DNA of 43,134 nucleotides, taken from assembly GCA_001603005.1 (NCBI GenBank), contig LVAJ01000034.1, positions 136,082 through 179,215 on the forward strand, in the 5' to 3' direction. The translations under genes and the position numbers were made by a program. Numbering within the stretch: the stretch's first letter is position 1; every line of letters starts with the position of its first letter. Below, in pieces: positions 11,001 through 17,889 of this stretch. Source of the DNA: Clostridiales bacterium Firm_04 (GTDB lineage: Bacteria; Bacillota; Clostridia; Oscillospirales; Ruminococcaceae). Below the pieces are notes generated by a model. That model was not told where the DNA came from and ran no database searches. It saw only the letters and a program-made list of their open reading frames with translations.

Positions 11001-13605
11001 CAAGGATCTGCACATCTCCGCGGACAATGCGCACTTTACGACCGGCGACCGGATCACCGGACTGAAACCGGAAACCGAATACACCCTCTATTACAAGCAG
11101 GGTATTACCGGCGAGATCTATACCGCAAAATTCCGCACCGCAAAGCAGGATTACGGCGTGTTTGTCGGACGCGTTCCCGTGACCGATGAAAACACCGGCG
11201 ACCTCGAACAGGACGGCTGGCACTATGATCCCGAAACCAAGACACTGACGCTCAAGAACCTCGATCTGAAGGATTCCGGTGTCATGGCAGAGGTTGACGA
11301 ATGGTCCGGCTATTCGCTCTGGTCAAACGCTGTGATCTATGCAGAAGACGATCTCAATGTGAAGCTGACCGGCAAAAACAGCATTGATATTCTGAGCAGT
11401 GGGCTGGAAGATGCCGCGATCCGCTCCGACAAGAATCTGACGGTCGAAGGAAACGGCAGCCTGACGATCACGGAGAACGGCAATGCATCGACAGTTGACG
11501 GCTTATACAGCAAAGACGGCGACATCAATCTGAACGGAACCGGAACATTGCAGTTTGACGGTCTCAATTATGCGTTCGATCCCGCTGCGGGAAACGTAAA
11601 CTACAAAAACGGAACCATTGACTTTATTCCGGAAACCACTACGATCGGAGAGACAACATATGCGATCGGTTCGCTCCTGCCGAACAGCAGAAAAACGGCG
11701 CTGGATCTTTCCGGCGCGCAGCATGATCTTGATATCGGGATCTCCGACAAGGGCGACAGCTATGAAACTGCTGCGGCGGATGATCCTGCACTGGGAAGCG
11801 CAAAGTATTTGCAGATCAAGCCGGAGCATCATGATGTGAATAAGGTCGTATCTGCTGAAAATCACGAATCCGGTATCTGCGGCGGGGACAATGCCTATCA
11901 CCTCTCCTGCGACTGCGGACATATCGGCGAAGAAAGCTTTATGATCCATATTGAGGAGCATTCGCTCGTGAAGCATGCGGCTGTTCCGGCGACATGCACG
12001 ACCGCGGGCAGCGCGGCATACTGGGAATGCGAGCTCTGCGGCGAACGCTATGCAGATGCAGACGGTACAAAGCCGCTGAATGCTGCGGATCTCATCGTTC
12101 CGGCAGCAGGTCATGCGCTTGTGCATCAGGATGCAAAGGAAGCAACCTGCACCGAGGACGGCGCCGGCGAACACTGGGCTTGCACGCGCTGCGGCGAACG
12201 CTTCGCTGACAAGGACGGCAAGGTCAAGCTGGCTGGTGAAACCGTCATTCCGGCAACCGGACACAACTGGATCCAGTACTACAAAAAGCATGCGTCCTGC
12301 ACGAAGGACGGCTCGATCGAGCACTGGGAATGTGCAAACTGCGGCGCGATCAGCGCGGATCATGAGGGCGCAGTCCTGCTGACTGCCGACGAGATCAAGG
12401 TTCCGGCGATCGGCCATTCGTGGAGTGAATGGACAGTCTCCAAAGAGGCGACCGATTCCAGCGAGGGCGAGGAAATCCGCATTTGCAGCCATTGCGAAGA
12501 AACGGAAACCAGAGTGATCCCTGCAAAGCATGCAACCACTACGACAACAAAGGCGACGACCACCACAACAAAGGCTGCTACTACTACAACAAAGGCTGCT
12601 ACTACTACAACAAAGGCGACTACTACCACAACAAAGGCGGCTACTACCACAACAAAGGCGACTACCACCACGACAAAGGCGGCAACTACCACGACAAAGG
12701 CGGCTACCACCACAACAAAGGCGGCTACTACCACAACAAAGGCTGATACTACCACAACAAAGGCGGCTACTACCACAACAAAGGCGGCTACTACCACAAC
12801 AAAGGCGGCTACTACCACAACAAAGGCGACTACTTCAACAACAAAGGCGACTACTGCCACAACAAAGGCGGCTACTACCACAACAAAGGCGGCTACTACC
12901 ACGACAAAGGCGGCTACCACCACGACAAAGGCGGCTACTACCACAACAAAGGCGACGACCACTACAACAAAGGCGGCTACTACCACAACAAAGGCGGCTA
13001 CCACCACGACAAAGGCTGCTACTACCACAACAAAGGCGACTACCACCACGACAAAGGCGGCTACTACCACAACAAAGGCGGCTACTACCACAACAAAGGC
13101 TGCTACCACCACAACAAAGGATACCACCACGACAAAGGATACCACCACAACTGCGGAAACAACAACGACTTCCGCGACACAGGATACCACATCGGTTACA
13201 TCTTCTGACACAACCGCATCCACGACAGAAACAACACCGACTGTGACGGAGCCTTCCGAACCGGAGTTCCTGCGCGGTGACATCAACGGCGACGGAAAGA
13301 TCGGCGTGGACGACGCACAGGCAGCATTGATCGCCTATACGGAACAGTTCGCCGGCAATCCGGTTGACCTCACCGACACGCAGCGCAAGGCTGTTGACGT
13401 CAATGAAGACGGCAAGCTCAATGTGGACGATGCACAGAACATTCTGATCTACTACACGGAGCGCAATGTCGCCGGCAATGACATCACCTGGGAGGATCTG
13501 CTCGGTCCAAAGCCGCAGCCCCAGCCGCGCCCGCATCCGCTGACGCTGCATGAGGATATCTGGATGGATACCGACAGTCCGGACACCGGAGCAGAAGCAT
13601 CCTGA
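5002..13605 (+). CDS. Giant secreted beta-helix, zinc-ribbon and dockerin protein
   Basis: A 2,867-residue protein. The ATG at 5002 (MKKRIRF) follows AGAGGTGA; an upstream in-frame ATG at 4966 lacks a ribosome site. The signal peptide ends near PAHA (34). Residues about 150-650 carry repeated GGTF turns (near 280, 500, 546, 627), as in right-handed beta-helix proteins, interrupted by a Lys/Glu/Asp-rich linker at about 346-440. The long middle has Ig-like stretches with no firm assignment. At about 2290-2507 there are four or five repeats with paired cysteines (CELCGERYADADG, CTRCGERFADKDG, CANCGAISADHEG), then about 28 TTTTKAA heptads (2512-2710). A dockerin at about 2756-2824 has loops DINGDGKIGVDD and DVNEDGKLNVDD. 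It is probably a cellulosome-attached adhesin or substrate-binding protein; no catalytic site was recognised. Confidence 0.85.
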   Translation: MKKRIRFLSLLMSGVMAASLLPAQLSDIALPAHAEPSDKTDLTIDFDQSAVSADAARLNSYWENRTSYAWLQQDYGKISWKPALYWTCNNDPAGWSYWIRNQTNRGGLPNIKTDPITGSISAIISESDARKYFNNHVQPYSLRKLLESEDENDKYIALAADDTHDERNRDEWETIRITKDKVLDLNGHTLEIRYDRNCDNSDNHYQNKKDPSTHKAVAFEITKGATLTIIDSSAWRGEGPDGKGTGKMIFTAYMISPFNYAIYTYTTRDLFHVNNGNLVVYGGTFQAGRKKAQSKSKFSWSKLKATVGTAVELGVNVAEYATGLNVATAEYEDLTNKLNQPVDKDGLKEMAELGKKDQEIPAGLSDTVQRSGKPDGVPPTEPEKKKDTPDQKESRNQTIGEKDTDEKTKQGSEADPEDKNKANDKKNAKEEKGKNTQLAEAQNNIINKATDKSKIGNIVDSAFGLIGQIADMCGEDLSSIVTQAIQGTVVKVGNYGSFVSYGGTFQGYGSTPNTRNAVVEVYSAPDSNPMIWDKEKNAGGVAYIYDGTFEAYNGANVFNFVRDKEVQYAHQWVRDENGVRSPNPVKVQLSTYETGGVEVLYYQNQSKLDAGTETVPVPINTSNVQVRGGTFRCFYDIMNVGINDDTSWNPDNKDRFHIFPGTMGSVNLGAESFNTKLIQDGRIQIDDPYGAGALVLMDERSEEEAGNNGLYYYRLFCTDTELRYKSYLNVYPQKSLIGTSRSMQLSTYRSADNGNEETVTKLLFADDGKDNIRAPYRQTEYYFDYKYNNTDAESYFVMPNFYNSQQSKMDVYGEYLSNSEVWYYAEPQKAPGGQIPDPGYSNHYAIFTDKNGNRHEIDDRNYGSEFHNKISKSAAGDVSYFLDSFAAMRRNLHYFTYRIYRVDPLTRENLSESGEYGVDDPLFTVRYGANTDSLKCKLPLKMLEREIMKRRPELNWQGYQDGEMYRIVLNVEEYLDFGDGIGEQSLSPASNETSILFRCYSKTEEADSSTVYNPVLFTPLRWDYNASTKGSTQFVTDLTDLKPITTTQTFKRGDLFDYPVSGTIRRGDGEIISGEITQKTDIDKSKLDRADALKRFSNKFPKKDAIASDSVAQITMLNGKAGMTDCIGHRKVFDLYYQWWEVTKDGKPVRLLAGTDHVYDSSMGSKSMHSPAHWNFNLVKPDGTKYQYCNTVDPLDPNAKNYGSNGLPKVGTEYGVDWEWTDEQIHLYSTQTTKMTRLTKDGTDNLYLGNNKIFETNTDRCYIPQDMAGKYLQVKVIALNNYWQEAFDMKQTFESQIVQVVDSHGELKMKAETKYADGKTYAAYDHPATLSVSQVRTLDEGEVISSVEYYAGVKAGGKPSIVFDNLKITDPAKLPKVKYPDDFYPDLDKEELKKLKSHEVNYQILIETSKGSQKLRDSFTESQALRYEVETESLRQRINSEETFKLSEIRSGKYDSGLQAFSYEPKYATVGFCDFAAAQSTDPSVAKLDEQGKLFFGGSSGETEITFKGLKNEDVSLKITVIHDYDCFEISGIKPPVYGEKLDFTSPAVPDDAPYRITDVKWYKGNYDEAGKDETVAYFQPYRIEITIESNEYSKADELSDYILKAEQADGTVETVTGETWREYVESPDGSGLIPGQKYIIDYTYPALTDHSATVIDKVYMDFPTTVTEGDNFRKWLEDVHIYTNGYNEGFQFTVTPTYGAEAEKIASAYGYGMNNGKQINVFIKGVQTGLAAEIEIPYELKKLGDVFAENVTLYVNGEESKNKLSMGSDRIRLAAPDSLTILDGAAPAVLPAYTMSGTDAVVGETISLRDLLITDDPRVGITLKDVLVYGSNDSAAEYVNYDLKEGIVTPVKAAVFQWSSDELKLVYQIGFDADGDGYPEFQEDRTLSIAKIYADASEVPEKPVTAPKTRNIKVKVLAPDGKTASEGEYLYDGSLTVIPEVENTFIEGIYDADGKQITESAFEDGGSYTVKTVSADSIEIHAGKDSVFAFVRQTDGSNLKDLHISADNAHFTTGDRITGLKPETEYTLYYKQGITGEIYTAKFRTAKQDYGVFVGRVPVTDENTGDLEQDGWHYDPETKTLTLKNLDLKDSGVMAEVDEWSGYSLWSNAVIYAEDDLNVKLTGKNSIDILSSGLEDAAIRSDKNLTVEGNGSLTITENGNASTVDGLYSKDGDINLNGTGTLQFDGLNYAFDPAAGNVNYKNGTIDFIPETTTIGETTYAIGSLLPNSRKTALDLSGAQHDLDIGISDKGDSYETAAADDPALGSAKYLQIKPEHHDVNKVVSAENHESGICGGDNAYHLSCDCGHIGEESFMIHIEEHSLVKHAAVPATCTTAGSAAYWECELCGERYADADGTKPLNAADLIVPAAGHALVHQDAKEATCTEDGAGEHWACTRCGERFADKDGKVKLAGETVIPATGHNWIQYYKKHASCTKDGSIEHWECANCGAISADHEGAVLLTADEIKVPAIGHSWSEWTVSKEATDSSEGEEIRICSHCEETETRVIPAKHATTTTTKATTTTTKAATTTTKAATTTTKATTTTTKAATTTTKATTTTTKAATTTTKAATTTTKAATTTTKADTTTTKAATTTTKAATTTTKAATTTTKATTSTTKATTATTKAATTTTKAATTTTKAATTTTKAATTTTKATTTTTKAATTTTKAATTTTKAATTTTKATTTTTKAATTTTKAATTTTKAATTTTKDTTTTKDTTTTAETTTTSATQDTTSVTSSDTTASTTETTPTVTEPSEPEFLRGDINGDGKIGVDDAQAALIAYTEQFAGNPVDLTDTQRKAVDVNEDGKLNVDDAQNILIYYTERNVAGNDITWEDLLGPKPQPQPRPHPLTLHEDIWMDTDSPDTGAEAS
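12535..13125 (+). repeat. 21-bp tandem repeat coding TTTTKAA heptads
   Basis: About 28 in-frame copies of a 21-base unit read as ACNACNACNACAAAGGCNGCN, giving a Thr/Lys/Ala heptad. Third-position variants (ACC, ACT, ACG) and a few substitutions (Asp, Ser) show the copies have diverged. The stretch is a flexible, probably glycosylated linker before the dockerin, and its length should vary by slippage or recombination. Long open frames on both strands here are artefacts of the repeat. Confidence 0.9.
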
Positions 13606-13641
13606 TGCATCTGCATGAACCGTAAAACAGCATAACCGAAA

Positions 13642-13682
13642 AGCACCGCCGATGCATTTCACATCGGCGGTGCTGCTGTTTT
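13642..13682. terminator. Shared bidirectional terminator between convergent genes
   Basis: A perfect 13-base-pair stem (AGCACCGCCGATG, 13642-13654, with 13662-13674) and a 7-base loop. T-rich sequence follows on both sides: GCTGTTTTATT on the plus strand and TTTTCGG on the minus strand. It lies between the stops at 13605 (plus) and 13696 (minus). Confidence 0.9.
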
Positions 13683-13695
13683 ATTGTGTTTCAGG

Positions 13696-15519
13696 TTATT
13701 CCGCGGCGTTCCGGAGCAATTGCCGTTTTAAGAGCGTGAGGTCGATCGCATTGAGTGTTCCGTCCTGATCGAGGTCTGCTGCTTCTCCGTCGATATATTG
13801 TGCATCTCCGGATGCAAGCAGCCATTTTTGCAGCAGTACAGCATCGTGACGGCTGACCGTCAAGTCGATGTTGGCATCGCCGCTGAGCGGACTGTGTACA
13901 ACTTCATGATAGTACTTGTAAAGATAATCCTGATGCGCCCAAATTGGCTGATCGCTCGCTTCAGGATAAAGGCTGCGGTTTTCCTCTATGAAGCCGTCCT
14001 GATTCAGGCGTTCATACCGGATCCCATACGCGCTGACACCGCATGGCATACTGATCCGCTCGGAGCCGTCGTCATTCAGGAAGTAACAGACCTCTGTAAC
14101 TCCGCTTCCACCGTAACAATCCGGAAACGGCTGTGCATCCATGATGTTTCTGTAAAGCGTTTCAGGGGAATCGGATTCTTCAATGAAACGGTCGATCTGT
14201 TCTCTTGTGAGCCGCGGTGCATCCGCATTCAGATAACCTTTCACGACTGCTCTTCGGCGCGAAAAAGTCAAAGCATGTATAGCTTCTTCCATGTGTTTCA
14301 GCACTTCCAGTGTTTCTTTTTGCTCATCTGCCAGTTCATTGTTGTCGATCACCCGCACGGTTTTTGTTACCAGCCGGATTCCGTTGTCATCCGGAGACAA
14401 ATCAACCTTTTCCGGATCGAGCTTTGCCTCAATATAGAAGGTTGCCTCCCCGGCACGCTCCGCAAAGAATTGTCCGTCCGTGAAAACGGGTCCAATAACA
14501 GCACCATCAGCGGTTGAGATATGTATGTACAAGGAATCCGGAAGATAGTATTCCGTATCTCCTGTCACACAAATCTGCCGAACTTCTCCGACATACATTG
14601 TATCTGCGGAGAGTTCAAGCGCCAGTCCGTATAATGCAGCATCGTCAGGAGTATCATGATTGTAAAGCATGTATACCCAGTCTTTCTCATCAGGATCCGG
14701 TTCGATCTTTGTTTCTGTCAGATTTTCCGGATAAAGATAACGCGCTTCCTGATAGCTGCCGTCCGGATTCAGACTGCTGTAACGGACTGTCTGCGGACAG
14801 GCTCCCGAACCGTCCGGTATGAGCATGATTTTTTCAGTACCTTTGTCATCAAACCAGTATTCGACAGCCGTAAATTCCTCATTGTTGATCAGATCCGGAA
14901 ATGGCTGCGCATCCGTGATCTTCCGGAAGATCTCTGCAAAAGAATCCGATCCGGCGATCATTTGATTCACTGCATCCAGTGTAAGACGCGGCGCATCTGC
15001 TGCAAGAAGACCTTTGATCTCTGCTTTTGCACGCGAGAACTGGCACGACAACCCGTCTTCTTTGGACGCTATCCGTTTCAGTGCGGTCTGCTGTGCATCG
15101 GTCAGGTCGGGATCATCAGCGACCGTAACAGTGGCAGTCACTGTCCGGATCCCGTCATCATCCGGCGCAAGATCAATCTTTTCCGGATTCAGCTTTGCTC
15201 TGATATAAAGCGATGCGCTGCCCGATTTTTTGGCAAAGATCTGCCCGTCACGGTAAACTGCTGCGACATCATTGTTTTCAGACTGGATCACAAGCGGCTC
15301 TGTCAGATAACAGTTGTCATCCCAGTCCGCAAGGATCTGCCGAACCTCTCCGGTATGCAATGTTTCTGCCGGAAGATCGAATGCCAGTCCGTAAAGCTCC
15401 GGTTCGGATTCCGGATTTTCAATTGAATAGGCTGATATTCCTGCATTGATAGGCAATGCGGCAGATTCCATGCACACGGATGTGAAAATCAACGCGGACA
15501 GAAAAACGGATTTTTTCAT
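13696..15519 (-). CDS. Secreted dockerin protein with duplicated ~250-residue unit
   Basis: A 607-residue protein. The ATG at 15519 (MKKSVFLS) has AAAGGAG at the right distance; an ATG two codons upstream is too close to it. After a signal peptide (about 1-25) come two homologous units, about 37-290 and 300-535. Both begin LYGLA, then carry GEVRQI, DGQ(I/F)FA, EAKL or RAKL with (N/D)PEK, DD.GIR, (N/D)APRLT, DAQPFPD and a closing YPE. The first part of each unit resembles a bacterial Ig-like (Big_2) fold. A dockerin closes the protein (GDANIDLTVSRHD and DLDQDGTLNAID). It probably attaches to a scaffoldin outside the cell. It converges on the giant dockerin gene and shares its terminator. Confidence 0.85.
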   Translation of the reverse strand: MKKSVFLSALIFTSVCMESAALPINAGISAYSIENPESEPELYGLAFDLPAETLHTGEVRQILADWDDNCYLTEPLVIQSENNDVAAVYRDGQIFAKKSGSASLYIRAKLNPEKIDLAPDDDGIRTVTATVTVADDPDLTDAQQTALKRIASKEDGLSCQFSRAKAEIKGLLAADAPRLTLDAVNQMIAGSDSFAEIFRKITDAQPFPDLINNEEFTAVEYWFDDKGTEKIMLIPDGSGACPQTVRYSSLNPDGSYQEARYLYPENLTETKIEPDPDEKDWVYMLYNHDTPDDAALYGLALELSADTMYVGEVRQICVTGDTEYYLPDSLYIHISTADGAVIGPVFTDGQFFAERAGEATFYIEAKLDPEKVDLSPDDNGIRLVTKTVRVIDNNELADEQKETLEVLKHMEEAIHALTFSRRRAVVKGYLNADAPRLTREQIDRFIEESDSPETLYRNIMDAQPFPDCYGGSGVTEVCYFLNDDGSERISMPCGVSAYGIRYERLNQDGFIEENRSLYPEASDQPIWAHQDYLYKYYHEVVHSPLSGDANIDLTVSRHDAVLLQKWLLASGDAQYIDGEAADLDQDGTLNAIDLTLLKRQLLRNAAE

Positions 15520-15599
15520 ATGCATGCTCCTTTCTAAAAATGCAATCGTCAGGCTGCTTACTGATGTCAAGATCCAATTGCGTATATCATCTCATTTAC

Positions 15600-15628
15600 A
15601 GTATAGCATAGCCTGATATCAATTGCAA
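15600..15628 (-). promoter_or_regulatory. Promoter for the duplicated dockerin gene
   Basis: Read on the minus strand: TTGCAA (15628-15623), 17 bases, then TATACT (15605-15600) with an extended TGC before it. The start codon is about 80 bases downstream. Confidence 0.7.
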
Positions 15629-15783
15629 GCGTATCGTTTTTTTCGTTGCTTTTGCTAAAAAGCGTGCCAATATTTCTCCGTTTTCAACAAAGAAAATGTT
15701 GCAGCTCACTCGCACAATGCAGATTCTAAACGCGTGTTTCACAAAACCGGCAATCCCGTAAACAATTGGAACAGCGCTGCATG

Positions 15784-15822
15784 CAAAAAAGCTGAACCGG
15801 AAAATCATCGGTTCAGCTTTTT
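15784..15822. terminator. Terminator of the Ser tRNA gene
   Basis: GCTGAACCG (15791-15799) pairs with CGGTTCAGC (15809-15817). A TTTTTT run follows on the minus strand, directly downstream of the Ser tRNA, and TTTTT follows on the plus strand. Confidence 0.85.
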
Positions 15823-15827
15823 CAGAA

Positions 15828-15920
15828 CGGTCACACCGGGAGTCGAACCCGGACACCGCGATTCACACGGCTACTCACTGTTTAGCAAACAGCTGCCTTT
15901 CCGGTTAGGCTTATGCGACC
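15828..15920 (-). tRNA. tRNA-Ser(GCT)
   Basis: A class II tRNA with a full long variable arm. The 7-bp acceptor stem GGTCGCA/TGTGACC has one G-U pair. The anticodon loop TTGCTAA gives GCT, the T arm has TTCGACT, and the discriminator is G as expected for serine. CCA is not encoded. A nearly identical copy lies at 41996-42088. Confidence 0.95.
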
Positions 15921-15952
15921 ATATTTCATAAGAGCGCGGCTTCTGAAACGGA

Positions 15953-15981
15953 TTGACATTCCGCAGCGATTCTGCTATACT
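15953..15981 (+). promoter_or_regulatory. Consensus promoter for methyltransferase gene
   Basis: TTGACA (15953-15958), 17-base spacer, TATACT (15976-15981) with extended TGC. GGAGG at 16017-16021 precedes the start at 16030. Confidence 0.85.
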
Positions 15982-16029
15982 GTATTTATGATATGCCCCG
16001 ACATTTGAATCAAACGGAGGAACCATACA

Positions 16030-16803
16030 ATGGATACAGATATGAACCGGATCTCTGATCTGAATATCTACCTGACGAGAATGCAGCGTTCCATACTGGA
16101 TAAGATGTTTTTCATGGACAAGGTGTTTGAGCCGTTCCGGTATGTCCTTGATTTCGGCTGCGCAAACGGAGAACTCATCAAGGCAATGAAGCCGATGTTT
16201 CCCGAATACGAATATATCGGCTATGACATCAGTCCCGAAATGATCGAAGCCGCGCGCAGGCATGTTCCGGACGCACAGTTCTTTGACAGCTGGGACCGGA
16301 TCAGCATTCCGTTTGCAGAGAGCCTCATCAATATTTCCAGTACAATCCATGAGGTTTATTCCTATTGCGATGAAACGGATATTGATATCTTCTGGGACAG
16401 GGTGTTCGGGAGCGGCTTTCAATATGTCACGATCCGCGACATGATGTATGCACGCGCGGAGGATATTCCTGTCCGCAGGGATCAGCTTGCCGCTGTCAGG
16501 CAAAGCGACTGCGCAGAGTGGCTGGAAAGCTTTGAGAACGTCCGCGGAAAAATCGAGACACAGCGCCAGCTCGTGCATTTTCTGCTGAAATACAAATATA
16601 CGCAGAACTGGGAACGGGAAGTGCATGAGAATTATTTTCCTGTTTATACGGAAGATCTGATGAAGCGGATCCCCGATTCATACAGGCTTGTATACAAGGA
16701 TGTATTCACGCTTCCTTACACTGCATGGCAGATCCGGAAGGATTTCGGCTTTACGCTCACGGAGCATACCCATATCAAACTGATACTGGAACGGATCCGC
16801 TGA
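16030..16803 (+). CDS. Class I SAM-dependent methyltransferase
   Basis: A 257-residue protein with motif I VLDFGCANGEL (39-49), the acidic residue after strand 2 in IGYDIS, and the following helix that binds S-adenosylmethionine. The C-terminal half has no feature that names a substrate. A good promoter and ribosome site precede it. It is transcribed against the surrounding tRNA genes and lies between Ser(GCT) and Tyr(GTA). In the second tRNA module (42.1 kb) only about 90 bases separate the same two tRNAs. The gene was therefore probably inserted here, or lost there. A tRNA or small-molecule methyltransferase is possible but not shown. Confidence 0.75.
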   Translation: MDTDMNRISDLNIYLTRMQRSILDKMFFMDKVFEPFRYVLDFGCANGELIKAMKPMFPEYEYIGYDISPEMIEAARRHVPDAQFFDSWDRISIPFAESLINISSTIHEVYSYCDETDIDIFWDRVFGSGFQYVTIRDMMYARAEDIPVRRDQLAAVRQSDCAEWLESFENVRGKIETQRQLVHFLLKYKYTQNWEREVHENYFPVYTEDLMKRIPDSYRLVYKDVFTLPYTAWQIRKDFGFTLTEHTHIKLILERIR

Positions 16804-17145
16804 CGAAACGGCAGACAACGGGATATCAAAGCTGCTGCTGTACGCGCAGGGATAAGGCAGATTGATAACAGACCGCCGCAGACACCAAGAGAATTATCTC
16901 CTTCGACGCAGCAGGAACCGCGTCATGATACTCACCGGAATAATCCCGCTGATTGCCGGCAGACCATGCATCAGGAAACAAATGATATGCATTCTGCCGG
17001 TTGTTTTGGCGCATTTATCATGGTGCTGGTGTTATCAGCATCAATTGTCAGTTTGATTTTCAGTCTTTTCAGGTAACGCAAATCAAAGAACATGAACAGC
17101 TCGTCGCCGGTCACGTTTTTTTCTCTTAATCGGATACGAGCTTGA
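16804..17145. other. Gap without a recognisable gene
   Basis: Short open frames exist on both strands but none has a ribosome site or a recognisable product. AGCTCGT (17099-17105) can pair with ACGAGCT (17136-17142) just downstream of the Tyr tRNA on the minus strand, without a clear T tract. The rest looks like decayed sequence. Confidence 0.5.
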
Positions 17146-17229
17146 TGGGCAAGGCAGGACTCGAACCTGCGGTGTATCTGACGTCACGGATTTACAGTCC
17201 GCTGCAATCGCCGCTATGCTTACTTGCCC
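17146..17229 (-). tRNA. tRNA-Tyr(GTA)
   Basis: A class II tRNA with long variable arm. The acceptor stem is GGGCAAG/CTTGCCC, the anticodon loop CTGTAAA gives GTA, and the discriminator is A. The second copy at 42180-42263 differs by a compensated pair in the T stem. A GTTTCCGG/CCGGAAAC hairpin lies just upstream in both copies. Confidence 0.95.
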
Positions 17230-17381
17230 AAATGCGTTTCCGGTATACAATAGGCTGCCGGAAACGAGTAAAGTGTATTGTGAACCGCAGACTGCCGGAA
17301 CACAAAATGGAGACCGTATGTTTGCAAAGCAAACTACGCCGTTTCGCAACGCGAAACAGGGGGGCACTGCCCGCCCGCCAT

Positions 17382-17459
17382 TGGTATCCGTGGGGAGACT
17401 CGAACTCCCAAAACCTTGGTTCTTAGCCAAGTATGTATTCCAAATTCCATCACACGGAC
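17382..17459 (-). tRNA. tRNA-Leu-like(AAG), short variable arm, CCA encoded
   Basis: The acceptor stem is GTCCGTG/CACGGAT (first pair G-U), the anticodon loop CTAAGAA gives AAG, the discriminator is A, and CCA is encoded. The D arm (TGATGGAA, GG, ATACAT) resembles leucine tRNAs, but the variable loop is only GTTTT, five bases. Bacterial tRNA-Leu is normally class II with a long arm, so this is an unusual form. A34 would need deamination to inosine to read several codons. The anticodon and leucine-like D arm support Leu; charging is not provable here. Confidence 0.75.
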
Positions 17460-17477
17460 ATTTGACTGCCAAAGCAG

Positions 17478-17702
17478 TCAGATTCTTTTGATGACAACGA
17501 TCTGGTCAATCGTTACGCCAAACATATCTGCAATGATAATCATATTGTCGATGGTCGGCACAGAATCTCCGCGCATCCATTTGAAGATCGCCTGCGGGGT
17601 ATTGAATCCACACCGCGCCTGAACATCAGACACCTTAAAGCCTTTTGTGCGCATCATGGATCTGATATTCGCACCGGTCGCTGCAACATCAATCGTTGGC
17701 AT
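17478..17702 (-). CDS. Small XRE-family helix-turn-helix protein inside tRNA array
   Basis: A 74-residue protein, essentially a single HTH domain (IRSMMRTKGFKVSDVQARCG, then a recognition helix around QAIFKWMRGD, and MFGVTIDQIV). The start at 17702 (MPTIDV) has GGAG nine bases upstream; the ATG three codons earlier touches that signal. It lies between the Leu-AAG and Leu-TAA tRNA genes on the same strand, with no promoter of its own evident. A TGACTGC/GCAGTCA hairpin sits right after its stop. An almost identical copy (69 of 74 residues) occupies the same place in the second array at 42689. It may regulate the tRNA module or be a remnant of a mobile element; the target is unknown. Confidence 0.85.
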   Translation of the reverse strand: MPTIDVAATGANIRSMMRTKGFKVSDVQARCGFNTPQAIFKWMRGDSVPTIDNMIIIADMFGVTIDQIVVIKRI

Positions 17703-17734
17703 TGAAAACATCTCCTTTCTTGTAACATCCCTGA

Positions 17735-17807
17735 TGCTCCTGATGAGAGTCGAACTCATACTGCGCGGGGTTTAAATCCGCTGCCTCTGCCATTGGGCTA
17801 CAAGAGC
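17735..17807 (-). tRNA. tRNA with TAA anticodon (Leu by anticodon), class I
   Basis: The acceptor stem is GCTCTTG/CAGGAGC, the D arm has GCCC/GGC with AATGGCA, the anticodon loop TTTAAAC gives TAA, the T stem is ATGAG/CTCAT, and the discriminator is A. The pair next to the anticodon loop is A-C, a mismatch kept in the second copy at 42946. The D arm is not leucine-like and the variable loop is five bases, so its amino-acid identity is uncertain even though the anticodon reads TTA. Confidence 0.7.
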
Positions 17808-17810
17808 AAA

Positions 17811-17883
17811 TGCAGGATAAGGGATTTGAACCCTTAAAATACAGCTTTTGAGGCTGTCATGTATTCCGTTCCATCAATCCTGC
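17811..17883 (-). tRNA. tRNA-Leu-like(CAA), short variable arm
   Basis: The acceptor stem GCAGGAT/ATCCTGC is perfect, the D arm has the leucine-like TGATGGAA with GG and ATACAT, the stem ACAGC/GCTGT encloses loop CTCAAAA (anticodon CAA), and the discriminator is A. The variable loop is five bases. A truncated second copy ends the window at 43022-43073. Confidence 0.75.
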
Positions 17884-17889
17884 TAAAAA

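Noticed and set aside
9769..11223. 484-codon minus-strand frame, with similar long antisense frames at 2082-3242, 3239-3958 and 8026-9195
   Set aside because: High-GC coding DNA leaves long antisense frames; the plus-strand genes have clear domains and starts.
12360..13286. Long minus-strand frame with Val/Phe repeats, and plus-strand Gln/Arg or Tyr-rich frames over the same DNA
   Set aside because: They are other-frame readings of the 21-bp Thr/Lys repeat in the giant dockerin gene and lack ribosome sites.
15596..15856. 86-codon minus-strand ORF
   Set aside because: Overlaps the Ser tRNA terminator and the dockerin gene promoter; no ribosome site or recognisable product.
17735..17807. Suppressor tRNA (TTA anticodon)
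   Set aside because: Only the frame with T33 and a seven-base loop makes a stem, and that gives TAA (Leu codon TTA), not a stop-reading anticodon.
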